This document shows, in pieces, positions 1 to 9,159 of a stretch of DNA of 26,125 nucleotides; the first letter of the stretch is position 1; every line of letters starts with the position of its first letter. The stretch is taken from the NCBI GenBank assembly GCA_034698045.1, contig JAQGAU010000572.1, positions 1 through 26,125 of the forward strand, written 5' to 3'. Source of the DNA: Paramacrobiotus richtersi (lineage: Eukaryota; Tardigrada; Eutardigrada; Parachela; Macrobiotidae). A program made the position numbers and the translations under genes. The notes beneath the pieces are model-generated. The model was not told the origin of the DNA. It ran no database searches and was given only the letters and a program-made list of their open reading frames with translations.

Positions 1-1654
1 AATGGCTTATATTGATTTTGTTGCAAACATATACTTCTCGTGAATTCAGACGCCGTTTTCAGCGCGTATTTCCAGCCGAACGTGGCATTATCCGAGTCAA
101 GATATATGTGCTTGAACTGTATATTTGATCCTGAAAGCGCTTCCGCGGGATATCGGCACGTTTGATTATAGCGCAGGGCATTCGTACCAGGATCCTTTGA
201 CATTGTGTCAATCAAGAATGCTACGCTGTACCAGTTGAAATGCTCCAATGTCGTCCGGAAAATCTTCCCGTAGATGGGTAGATTTAACGGTCCAGCCGAA
301 ATAACCGACGGGAAGCGGAGTTTGTTTGTTAGGAACGGATCATTTAAAGTGCTACGTCAAGAAACAAGGTAATAAATAATGGGAACGAGAGATTTTAAGA
401 ATTTATATAAACTGAAGAAGACCGCGACCTCTCAGCAAGAAAGATCTGTCCTTACCACGAAAAAGCAAGAATATCCAATTCCCTTGCAAAATCACCCACG
501 TGCACGAAGTAATTGCCACAAACTGCAACAACAATTCTAGCACGTAACTAGGAAGAAAAACATAAACTTGACTCACACACAATATACGAAGATTTGAAGT
601 GACATATGTTCTCACAGAATTGTACAAATTGTCGAGCTTTGCAGCTCGACAACTGCATCTCAAGTGATTACCATACTGAGAACATAATTCTCCAATATGT
701 AGTTACCTAAGGTAAGGTAAACGATCTATGGACAATGAACAGTATCATTTCTTGATATTCTTTATAAGAACGGTTTCATGGTAGCTAGAGCGCAAGATAC
801 AGTTTGTTACACAAAGGTACCCGAATGATGCATAGATTAAAACAGCCGAGTTCATTGACCAGCAATCGGTCAGAATGCGATCACGTTTCTTGTTTATGAA
901 TACCGTAAATACTGAAGTTTTAGTAAAATTACAGTTATAACCGATGTTTGGGCTGTACTTAATTATCAAATTAACTGATCCTGACATAGACACTCATAAT
1001 TAAGAAAAGCTGCAAGTTCTTAGGAGGGGACTGATGAAATCATACAGTACAACATTCTTGGACTATGCGGGCATGCTAGTGGGGCTGGGCGCGGTTTGTA
1101 TTCATGGACTACAACGTGTGAAAAATATCTGGAGAAACGTAGTCTGACATTCCGTGCCCGTGCGGCCATGACATACAGTTTAACTCGAGACCCGACGATA
1201 CGTTCAGAAGACCGCATCTCATTGTCAGTCGACAGTTAATCATCATAGCACAATTGCAAGACATAAAACTAAACGGCTGCCAAATCTCAGGTTGCCACAG
1301 CCCACAAACACAGAAGAATTGACCTGTAGTTGGTACGATGACGGTTAATCCATTCTGCTGCAGTTTTCCATTCTGATACAGATCTTGCAAGCTTTCCAGA
1401 ATCAAATCCAGTTCACCTTCAGTGCACGGAATAACGGGTTCCGAATATTTATTGACAAGAGAAACATTCTCAATTGTAGGGTAAGCGTGTTGCAATTGAA
1501 GCTGAATAGATTCAAAGAGTGGCACCATAAATCGATAACCAACAGGTCCACGACGTCCCGAAGAAATTGAGATTAAATTCAGTTGCGCATTGAGGAAGCA
1601 TGGGTTACAGAGAATTATGCACAGCAGAGCAAATCGTTTCTGTAATGTTTCCAT
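1..1654 (-). CDS. Receptor guanylate cyclase-like ANF-receptor ectodomain, 5' part (3 exons, runs off left edge)
   Basis: Minus-strand gene with three modelled exons: exon 1 at 1324-1654 (ATG at 1652-1654, donor after 1324), exon 2 at 821-911, and exon 3 from 351 to beyond base 1. Intron phases agree (1, then 2). Exon 1 encodes a signal peptide (about 23 residues, METLQKRFALLC...) and the start of a ligand-binding lobe (GYRFMVP, NKYSEPVIPCTEGELDLI). Exon 2 adds the Cys-containing strand (DCWSMNSAVLIYASF). Exon 3 holds the typical RFPSV, FRTTLEHFNWYSVAFLID block of periplasmic-binding-protein-type receptors, as in natriuretic-peptide receptor guanylate cyclases. In that family this domain binds peptide ligands outside the cell. 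The transmembrane, kinase-like and cyclase domains would lie beyond the left edge, so the cyclase identity is inferred. The exon 2 donor (GG/GTACCT) is the least certain junction. Confidence 0.6.
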
Positions 1655-1669
1655 TGATGGAGAATGCAC

Positions 1670-3612
1670 CCATTGACTTAGGCTTGTTAAAAAAATGTAG
1701 TAAGTGTTTCATAAACAGTACTAAGCTCCTTAGTTCAAGCTTTTCGCGATGAAGGAGAGATTTGTAGTTTACGTTACAGCTACACTACCAACAGGGGAAA
1801 ACTGACCTATAAACAAAACAAACCAAGCATGAAATTTTTACCCTTTGCTAGTTTGTAATCGGCATTCCCACACAGCATCGCATCCTGATAAATACTTCTG
1901 CCGCTACTGGAAGATTTTCTTCCTGGTGATTTACTCCAGTTCGTTGAAAAATGCAATCTGCGCCCTGCCCACACAGGGGAACGACATTACCCTTGAGCGT
2001 TGTTTCAACCTACGGAAACATTCTTGATCATATAGTGTTGTATAACGAAGAGCAGTGACCGAAATGCAGTGCAGTTATTGTAAAAAAAAACGGCGCGATT
2101 CGTCTGCGGATAGTGCAGAGGTCACTGTTAAGGTTGCAGTCAGCTATTATCCGCTGTTTTTTGTGTGCTGTTCGGGTTGTTCTTTAACTTCTCTTGTGGC
2201 ACCGTAGCGGTGAATCTGTCCACCAAGTTCTCGCACGTAACATGCGTGCAGACGTATATATAATTCCTGCGAATCTGGTACTGTCTGTTGATTAATAATT
2301 TGATTTTTAATGACTCCGTGATGGCTGTTGCATGTAGTATTATTTGACATCATGCTGCTATCTATGCAACAGTAATGTTAGCTACATACAAACGGACCGA
2401 AATGTTAAAACTGTACATAACCGAGTTGGCAATTTTTGAACATCAAAGAAACATAATACACTCCTTGTTGGGAAGAAAAGCAAAAGTAGCTGAGAAAGAT
2501 GAATTTTTTGGTATTTGTTGCGAGCGTACTGTGAGTAGCAGTGTAGCAGAACGAATTCGAAAAGACCAAATTTCGTACAATGCCACTAGAGAGCGGTTTA
2601 TCTGGCCCTAGCCTTTTTATGGGCAGCTTTCGCTTTGGTCCTACTCAACCTCTTACTTGATCAAACCGGAGACAATGATATTGCCAATTTTAATTCAATG
2701 GCATCGAGACCGCATGTTGTTGGCCAACGTCACGGTACAGTATATTTCACAATCATTCGACTGCTGATTAATTCTCAGTGCAGCCGATCATACAGTACAT
2801 GCTATGAGTCTGTCGCGCACTTCTAGTCCGCAAATGTGTTATAGTGCGACCGACGAGAGGACATGGTCTTGTAGCACATTTTCCACGAGGAGACACACCA
2901 AAAAAGTGTTGAAAACCGGGGACTGGGAGACGCCACAGTGCGAAGAACTGGATCTAGCTAGAGACCACTTTTAACTTGTTTAGGAGAGCCGGCTAATCCC
3001 GCAAATTGCGTGTGACGTCGGAGGGGTAGGGGGGGCTCTCTACAATAATCAACTTTAAACTGAAACCTTTAACCTCTTTCGATTTCCGGCCCACTGAAAA
3101 TAAGAAGATACGGGATGCTCGCAGTAAAAGTGATCATGAAGTGACCACTGACCATATTATGAGTTCTCTATGGACGCTAACAAGTAAGGTCCCAGTAAGC
3201 CCGCTTTCGTGGTAAACATGTAAAGCCCACAAGAGCTTGCGATAATATCAATTAATTTTACCGCGACACTACGTACGTGGGAGTGCAAGTCTTATATTAT
3301 TTTTGATTCCCGGTGAATCAATCACCGGTGAATCATCAGTGCTGTGTTCGAAATGCACAAGTTGCACAGTACCGTTATGCAGCAGTTTTCAGCTGAGACT
3401 TTCCCGGGCTCTTCCCTTTCAGTGTAACTTAAAAGTGCACTCTGTTTAAAGCTTTTCTAACGGCGTTGATACTGTGCTGAGAGTCGAGAGATTATGTTAT
3501 GTGAATATTGTTGAGTGTAGAACAACACTGGGAAAAGAACCGGAGGAATTCCATCTGAACATGCTGCATACGGGACGTGCTCCGATGCGTATGGGCCAAA
3601 CAAACAAATTAC
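1670..3612. other. Non-coding stretch between the two receptor first exons
   Basis: I see no convincing gene here. Open frames of 60-78 codons exist on both strands (for example plus 2375-2611 and minus 2147-2353), but they lack recognisable domains, signal peptides or supported splice sites. A short direct repeat of a CACCGGTGAATCA-type motif lies near 3312-3338. If the upstream exon is an alternative first exon, this is intron 1 of the receptor gene. Confidence 0.4.
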
Positions 3613-3943
3613 CGGTAAGCGACACAATAACCGTCAGTCCCGCCTGCTGTAATTGGCCTTTTTCGTACAGATCCTGTAGACTTCGCATGATCAGATCCAG
3701 CTCCCCATCAGTACAAGGGACGATAAATTCCCCATATTTGTTGATCAGAGAAACTCTTTTAATGGTCGAGTATGTCTGCAGCAACTGCTGTCTGATTGAC
3801 TCAAAAACAGGTACCATAAATCTGTAGCCAACGGGGCTGCGAATTCCAGAAGAGATTGTGATCAGATTGAGTTGGCCATTTCCAAAGCACAGACAGAACG
3901 CGCAGATACACAGCAGTGCAAGTCGTTCTTGGAGCATTTCCAT
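3613..3943 (-). CDS. Second copy of the ANF-receptor first exon (signal peptide plus start of ligand-binding domain)
   Basis: This is a paralogue of the first exon at 1324-1654. It has the same 331-nt length, the same phase-1 donor position (ACCG/GTAATT after 3613) and clearly similar protein: MEMLQERLALLC signal peptide, QLNLITISSG, VGYRFMVPVFESI, INKYGEFIVPCTDGELDLI. No matching second or third exon is visible between it and the downstream copy. It is therefore either an alternative first exon that can splice to the shared exon 2 at 821-911, or the remnant of a truncated tandem duplicate. The frame is open upstream of the chosen ATG as far as 4015. I chose the ATG at 3941-3943 because it aligns with the start of the other copy and directly precedes the hydrophobic signal sequence. 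Confidence 0.55.
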
Positions 3944-4524
3944 TGCAGATTGTAACTCGTTTGCGTTAAGTTGGAAACAGGAAACGACTATGGAGGTCAC
4001 AGAAATAAACGACATTCCACCACGACCACAACTTTGAAGAAGGCATTGAACATTGATATTCGCATATTACATGCAACAAACTGCGCGCGCGTAGAAAGCA
4101 GTGTACACGGCAGTGTACATACAGTAGAACACGGCATTAGATAAGAAATCCAAAACGTAACAAAACCGATTCTTTGCATGGCACTTGCAAAGAAGGAAGT
4201 AAATCGGAAGTCGCGGTCATATTTAGACATAAAAGATTGCCTTTTTTGCGCACACTGATAAATCAATACAAATTACATATATACAGCTATAATTCTGGCG
4301 AAGGTCCCTTCCGTTTAAACCATCCAGCTCGTCTTTAGTAATTAAATGAAACTTACACCGGTACGACATTAACGCGTTGCATGAACATTGCGAGATTAAT
4401 GCAGCAGAAGACCAGAACACTGTCAGTGATAATGTGCACAATCATGACGCTCATGAATGTTACTTGAAACAGCACGATGACATTTCAAGCCAAATATGCT
4501 CGCTGCCTGCAGGACGGCAATCGA

Positions 4525-4737
4525 CTAGTACTGCCACATATCCGGAGATTTCGTTCTCCGGATAACCCTGGCCACGAGCAAGCCACCTTTACCTTCCTTT
4601 TCATTATTTAGAGTACTGATAATAATTTTATGGACTGCAATATTCATATCAATACCGGCAGGAGCATGATACCAAGAAGCCTTGGTGCCAATGACTAATA
4701 ATACGAGCGCCAGAAAAGATGACGGGATGACCCCCAA
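4525..4737 (-). CDS. Candidate first exon of a small secreted protein (unrecognised)
   Basis: The minus-strand open frame starts with an ATG at 4735-4737 and encodes a textbook signal peptide: MGVIPSSFLALVLLVIGTKA, with likely cleavage before SWYHAP. A mixed hydrophilic stretch follows (IDMNIAVHKIIIS, LNNEKEGKGGLLVARVIRR) up to a stop. The end may be a splice donor just before the stop (GGCA/GTACTA) rather than the stop itself. A possible next exon ends at a strong GTAAGT donor near 4357. The KIIISTLNNEKEGKGGLLVARV stretch faintly resembles a cystatin-type helix and strand, but I do not assign a family. The signal peptide is the only firm evidence. Confidence 0.35.
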   Translation of the reverse strand: MGVIPSSFLALVLLVIGTKASWYHAPAGIDMNIAVHKIIISTLNNEKEGKGGLLVARVIRRTKSPDMWQY

Positions 4738-5213
4738 CTACCGGAATTTTGTAGGCGTTAGGTATATGCGCGCCACAGGAATGTGTAGCAGTTATGCATC
4801 AAATGACGATGTCCATGATAATTGTATTGCTGTGATTATTGTGTTTCATGCATTTTCCAGCCAGTGACTGATGATTTTTCGCACTTTCTGGTGAGAGCTA
4901 CAGTAACCGTCGACATGCCACTAATTACAGAATGCTGATTACAGCTCTAAGGTGACTTTCGAACGAGTAGCAGATCATGCGTGCTTGTTTATTTGTTTTG
5001 TTTTCTTGAAATAAATGACCTTTGGGGTTTTTTCCTTTATTCCGGTAAAATTTCGTTACACGCAAAAATCCTGAATTCTCATTAGGCTTGTAGTCTATGC
5101 CGATGAAGCCATCAGATAATGCCTGTGATTGTGTTTCTGTAATCGTGTAACGGATGAAAATTTAGAACGCACCGATTAACTTAACATGCGGTTTACTATA
5201 TGTATGTAGGTTA

Positions 5214-5268
5214 CCATAGCACAACTGAAGAGATAGGCATCTCTTTTATAAATTCAGTTGTACTATGC
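5214..5268. repeat. Short imperfect hairpin
   Basis: The arms CATAGCACAACTGAA (about 5215-5229) and TTCAGTTGTACTATG (about 5253-5267) are inverted complements with one mismatch. They enclose a second small stem (GAGAT/ATCTC) with a four-base loop. This could be a minor palindromic element or a folded RNA. Nothing else supports a function. Confidence 0.45.
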
Positions 5269-5476
5269 TTTAATAGATGAAAACCAGAGAGCATATTGTT
5301 TGTTTTCTTTCGGAATATCAGTATTTCGTTGCAGAAAGTGAATGCTCTCTGTGGTCGCGGCACTTTTAATGACAATGATTAATTTGCTGACTGTCAAAAT
5401 TACAATGTTGTGAACATAATGGTAAATAAAAACGTTTTTGCGAAAAAACAAATGAAAATTAATTGCGTACTTTTAG

Positions 5477-6495
5477 CAACGGCATGCTCGACATGTGCGC
5501 CATGCCGACAACTGCACCCGTTACATGTCCGAGCGCAACCACAACTATCTGTCCGACCACAAAAGCCGTTACCTGTCCGGCATGCCTGACAACGGCACCC
5601 GTTACCTCTCCAACCACCGCCTCAACTGCGTCAACTACACCGGCCTGCGTGATTATGAATCCCTATCCTACTCCCAGCCCTTGTCCGTCCAATGACGTAG
5701 TCCCTCAGACAGCTTCACCCGCCGGCCCTTGTTCATTTACATCTCCTACGGTCCCGTCCTGTGTCAAGGTTATTACCAGTAAGTAACTTGACAACGATTT
5801 GGTCCGTGTCGACAGAACAAACTGGTTTTAACTGTCATGTCGTGCAGGTTGTCCCAAAAGTTCAGATCCTACACCAATGATTCCTGGTGTTCCTGTTGTG
5901 TTTACTTCACAGAATTACCCTGGCAATTGTGATGATAATCCACTCTGTGTCTCGCTATTCACCGCCCCGGCTTTTTACAACCTGGAGGTGAGCATATGCC
6001 CGATCCGTTGTTGCGTTGCTGCGCATGTAGAAAAAGAGTAACCCGATTTGTTTCAGATTGCGCTTCTCGAATACGAGTATGATGTGGAAGGTGCTAATGA
6101 TCCGGTATGGAACATGACATCTTTGACAAACACGTACTCTTATATCTTTCATGCTGTTTTTCGCTCACAGTCCGACCCTAGGGTCGGACTGAGCTACATG
6201 CTATGACAAGTCGACCTTCCTTGGCGCCGGCACGCAGGACTTGAATTGCAACGGCATTTGCCCTAAATCGGACTTACCTGTTCCGTCCAGTTTTCGGGTA
6301 TGCAGTCGTATGGTCTGGCTTGTGCAATGAAATAATCCGTACCCGTAATACGAATATTGTGTCTGACGGTTCTATTCTGCTGCGAAATCTACCGTCTTTG
6401 ATTGGCAGGGCATTGCGTTTTCATCCGATGGGAGCACCGGTGGCCATTTTAAGTTTCTTATAGCAGCGGTTCAGACTGCGGCATGCTGTCCCTAG
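5477..6495 (+). pseudogene. CUB-A: decayed copy of the secreted Thr/Pro-linker plus CUB-domain gene
   Basis: Exon-by-exon match to the intact gene at 19267-21243: linker exon 5477-5778, CUB exons 5848-5987 (140 nt, same length as the intact copy), 6057-6104, about 6194-6297 and 6409-6495 (87 nt, same length). The linker is rich in Thr, Pro and Cys (CPTTKAVTCPACLTTAPVT). CUB features include SQNYPGNCDDNPLCVSLFTAP and GIAFSSDGSTGGHFKF, ending at a TAG. Two lesions indicate a pseudogene. The signal-peptide/Cys-rich first exon is absent upstream, and the linker exon acceptor would be in the wrong phase for it. A 24-bp palindrome at the start of the fourth CUB-encoding segment adds 16 nt relative to the intact copy, so phase-0 splicing reads into a TGA. 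It could still be expressed with unusual splicing. Confidence 0.6.
6168..6191. repeat. Perfect 24-bp palindrome at a splice acceptor of CUB-A
   Basis: The half-site CAGTCCGACCCT is followed at once by its exact reverse complement. It overlaps the acceptor CACAG used by the intact paralogue. The intact copy has no such sequence at the equivalent site (20928-20942). Confidence 0.85.
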
Positions 6496-6740
6496 CTCCC
6501 GGAATCCATTCAGCTGGAAATATTCGCCTCCCGTTTACTGTGATACACACCATGTGTCAAGATAGACGATCCGGCTTTTCAGTACTTTTCAGTACCATAA
6601 TCAGTACTTTTCAGAGTGGCGAAATGGCACAGTTTAGCCGCGTACTGAATTTCTGTAATCTCTGTTTGCGACGGAATTTAATGAACTTTTGCACACTCGC
6701 CGGACAAGTCCGACGCGCAATGTTAATTACCAACAGAAAC
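6496..6740 (+). repeat. 3' flank shared with CUB-B (matches 21244-21495)
   Basis: Sequence after the CUB-A stop codon continues to match the flank after the CUB-B stop. Examples are CTCCCGGAATCCAT directly after the TAG, and CAAGTCCGACGC...CAATGTTAATTACCA near 6706 and 21439. The duplicated unit therefore included at least 240 bp of 3' flank. No protein function is seen in it. Confidence 0.65.
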
Positions 6741-7017
6741 ACTGAAAGTAATTTTTTCGGTAGCATTTCCACTTCCTGAACTGGATTTATTCCTGAACCA
6801 GCTGGGACTTAATTCCCATGGGTTGAAATACTGCGTGTTACTTTTGGATGACTTTAATGTGCAATTTCCTATTAAATTCGGAGGTGATTCCGAAGTGTTG
6901 CGGTTCCAATTACAAATTACATTTAGGAAAGTGTCCAAATTTTTGCGATTATTTAGCTCAATACGGCGGATTATCTATCTGTCCGTCCATAGCACTATCC
7001 CGTTCGATGCTTTGTAA
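6727..7017 (+). other. Open frame of about 96 codons, possible exon fragment
   Basis: The frame runs from just after a stop near 6724 to TAA at 7015-7017. It reads protein-like in its centre (FPLPELDLFLNQLGL, LKYCVLLLDDFNVQF, GGDSEVLRFQLQITF). A possible acceptor (GGTAG) lies near 6765 and a donor-like AAA/GTGTCC near 6930. The first in-frame ATG is at 6823. I recognise no family. It sits between CUB-A and the CC3 relic, so it may be a fragment of a lost gene. Confidence 0.2.
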
Positions 7018-7021
7018 ATGA

Positions 7022-7100
7022 TGCTGACGTATTTTAATAAAACTAGAACAATCGGCCACTAATGCGTTACGCTCTTGACAGAAACAGAAAACGAATTCAG
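7022..7100 (+). pseudogene. Relic of a CC3 coiled-coil gene exon
   Basis: About 80 bp match the CC3 exon 3 region near 14660-14740. Examples are ACAATCGG, ATGCGTTACGCTCT versus ATGTGTTACGCTCT, and CAGAAAACGAATTCA versus CGGAAAACGAATTTA. Translation gives TRTIGH, a stop, then CVTLLTETENEF, against KTIGQQCVTLSTATENEF in CC3. The in-frame stop and the lack of flanking homology show it is a dead fragment. Weaker similarity may extend left to about 6990. Confidence 0.65.
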
Positions 7101-7333
7101 AGCTCCGACTTTTCTACACAAAATTAATGTCGGAAGCATTAATATGGTTGCTTTAATCAAGCTATTTTGCCGTTAGCTTCGCGCTAAAACAATAATATTG
7201 CTGCAAGATGCCTTTCGAATGAATTACACATAATTATAATCATCAAAGTGCACGGTTCAGTACAATATAATTGAACGAATTTCTGTGGTTGTACGGACCA
7301 CTACATACAGGCTCACGTGTATAGATGATTATA

Positions 7334-7373
7334 TTGCATTCTTTATAATCCGCTATGTTGCATTCTTTATAAT
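7334..7373. repeat. Two direct 16-bp repeats downstream of CC1
   Basis: TTGCATTCTTTATAAT occurs at 7334-7349 and 7358-7373, a 24-bp period. It lies 45-85 bases beyond the CC1 stop codon on the gene's 3' side, so it may fall in the CC1 3' untranslated region. Confidence 0.6.
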
Positions 7374-7418
7374 GGATTGTGATAGTGCAGTTTCTGCTCG
7401 ATCCGTGCGCAGCACCGA

Positions 7419-9048
7419 TTAAATAAGCGTCGTACTGCCGTTGACCGACTGCTGTTCGACTGGTGTAATCGTACCTACACCAGTGGACAAGGTCGGCATG
7501 GAAACCGTTCGTTCATCCAGCGGATACTCCGGCAGTTTGCTGTTAAGTATGACCATACTTTGACGGATACTCTCCAACGAAGTATGAATCAGTGGGTCAG
7601 TGTACCCCTTGAACGATTCCACCAGGCGTGTGATCTGCTCCAGTGGCTCCAAAAGAGCGGCAATATCGATCATCTTTTTCAGGATGTTCTGCAAGATGTT
7701 ACCGGCATCGAAAAGGCTGTTTAAGTACACGACAATCTGGCTGATTTTGACGTTTAACTGACTAAGGATGTCTAACTTGGTCCGCATATCAGAAATCTGG
7801 TTAGCAAGGGTTATCTTCTCTGCCTCCTGCTGTGACTTGGTTTCTTGCAAGCTGTTGATCCTGGTCTGCACAGCGGCAACGTTCTCCTGTGCACTGACGA
7901 CACGTTGTTGACTCACTGCAACGGTTTCTTCGGCTGATGTGACCGCCTCGCGTGCGTTATCCACACCGCCAAAGAAATCGCACGGCACGTTAACTACTCC
8001 TTTGATGCCATCGAATATCCCACCGAAAACATCGCCGATAGAGTCTGCGAAACCGTCGAAGAAATCACTGAGGAAGCCGCGGCGTACCCGGGCCGATCTT
8101 TTCTTTCTCCGAAGACAGTTCTTTGCGTCGTGCAGGTTGTCTTCTTGGGACTGGAGCGTTGCCCTGGCCGTTTCCAGACTAGCTAGTTCTTGGTTGAGCT
8201 GTGTTTGGGCATTTGTCAGAGCAGACTGTTTTTCGTTCAGTTCGGCAGTTGCGCCGTCGACTTGAAGCTGGATCTCCTGCAGATCCTTCTCTAGGCGGCC
8301 GCGTTCCAAGGTCTTGGCAGTGATATGCTGATCTTGTTCGCGTTGGAGCTGCTCGGATGCTGCCCGCATTGGCTGCATAATGTCATAAAAGCTGTGGAAA
8401 CTTGTTGTCGTGTTACTGATTAGGTTGTCGACTTCCTCGATTCTTGCCGGAATCTCAGCATCGGCTAACGGTTTTAGTACACTGCTGACAGTCAATTGCT
8501 TATCTTGCACGTACTTCCACGCGAGTAAGTTCAACTTACCCGTCGAAATCGACGGGGAAGTTGAACTTGCACGTACTTGCACGCGAGTAAGATAAGGAAT
8601 TGACTGTTAGCACTGTATGCGAGTATCTGGACTGCTGTTTGATAGGGTTGGGCAAATTTTGCCCAGAATTCGTCCATGCTGATTCCATTTCCAATCGCTA
8701 TAAAAAACGTTTACAGTCACATTACAATTTCAACGTTGGTTGTACTCGACGTGTACTGGACAAAAAGGACACAACAAAAACAAACAAGCCACTAAACAAA
8801 GTGCGGAAAACAATCCAGTAAATCGATATATGCGGCGGAGTAGCTGAACTATGAGACTTTGGGAATACAACAGCACGTATTGAGAAACCATATCCGTAAA
8901 ATAAAGAAATCATGAATTATAATATTATTTAATTACAACGCTACGAGCGCGACAAGTACATAGTCACATTTTGCTCACCAGAAACAAAAGGCCGGCAAAA
9001 GAGTCCGAGAATTACCACAATCGCAAAATTAAAAGCCCTTTGCTGCAT
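7419..9048 (-). CDS. CC1: secreted coiled-coil protein with internal basic cleavage site, interrupted by a 126-bp insertion
   Basis: Two exons on the minus strand. Exon 1 (8979-9048) encodes a signal peptide, MQQRAFNFAIVVILGLFC, and ends at a phase-1 donor (CTG/GTGAGC). Exon 2 (7419-8697) follows a phase-1 acceptor (TATAG). After the signal comes SMDEFWAKFAQPYQTAVQ, then KPLADAEIPARIEEVDNLI, a coiled coil, the basic run CLRRKKRSARVRR (about 8079-8116), an amphipathic Gly/Phe-rich segment (GFLSDFFDGFADSIGDVF), Cys (NVPC), a second coiled coil and a helical C-terminus with IRQSMVILNSKLPEYPLDE. It is clearly a paralogue of CC2. An insertion at 8485-8610 splits the N-terminal region: with the 5-bp target duplication it adds 131 bp and brings an in-frame TGA, so unspliced readthrough is broken. 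Splice-like signals inside the insert could remove part of it. The gene may be live or newly inactivated. Function unknown. Confidence 0.6.
8485..8610. mobile_element. 126-bp hairpin insertion with 5-bp target duplication inside CC1
   Basis: On the gene strand the segment is symmetric: arm A (22 bp), B (20), C (15), a 12-bp loop GTCGATTTCGAC, then C inverted (15), B again in the same orientation (20), and A inverted (22). The A arms differ at 2 positions, the C arms at 1 and the B copies at 1. CAGTG flanks both sides (8480-8484 and 8611-8615 on the gene strand), consistent with a target duplication. Neither CC2 nor the decayed duplicate at 17.0 kb has it. It could be a tiny MITE-like element or a template-switch product. 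Confidence 0.75.
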
Positions 9049-9151
9049 ACTTAATTTGTAAGCGAGAGCGCAAAAATTGACAACATATGTATCAAAATCA
9101 GAGTACGATATTTTCCCGCAGATTTGTATCTTGAATGCAGAATACCTACGG

Positions 9152-9159
9152 TATTTATA
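9152..9159 (-). promoter_or_regulatory. Probable TATA box of CC1
   Basis: TATAAATA on the minus strand, about 110 bases upstream of the CC1 ATG at 9048. CC2 has a similar TATA-like site at the same distance. In the decayed duplicate near 17.50 kb the equivalent sequence is mutated (GGTATTCAGC instead of GGTATTTATAC). Confidence 0.5.

Larger units (their letters stand above)
3944..5476. other. Mostly non-coding stretch upstream of the CUB pseudogene
   Basis: Apart from the candidate secreted-protein exon at 4525-4737 and the hairpin at 5214-5268, nothing recognisable was seen. In particular, I looked for the Cys-rich signal exon that starts the other CUB copies (at 19267 and 25949) and did not find it here. 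Confidence 0.4.

Noticed and set aside
1109..1323. Extension of the receptor exon 1 frame past 1324
   Set aside because: Both exon copies have a GT donor at the same aligned position and the downstream residues stop matching there, so the exon ends at the donor.
2147..2611. Open frames on both strands (68 and 78 codons) between the receptor first exons
   Set aside because: Length and composition are within chance for this AT-rich DNA; no domain, signal peptide or splice border supports them.
5495..5695. Alternative frame in the Thr/Pro-rich linker exon of CUB-A
   Set aside because: The Thr/Pro/Cys frame matches CUB-B and joins in phase with the next CUB exon; the other frame ends in a stop and joins nothing.
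7939..8265. Plus-strand frame of 108 codons opposite CC1, and a similar one at 10663-11007 opposite CC2
   Set aside because: These are shadows of the coiled-coil coding strand; the same repeat-rich composition produces them in both paralogues.
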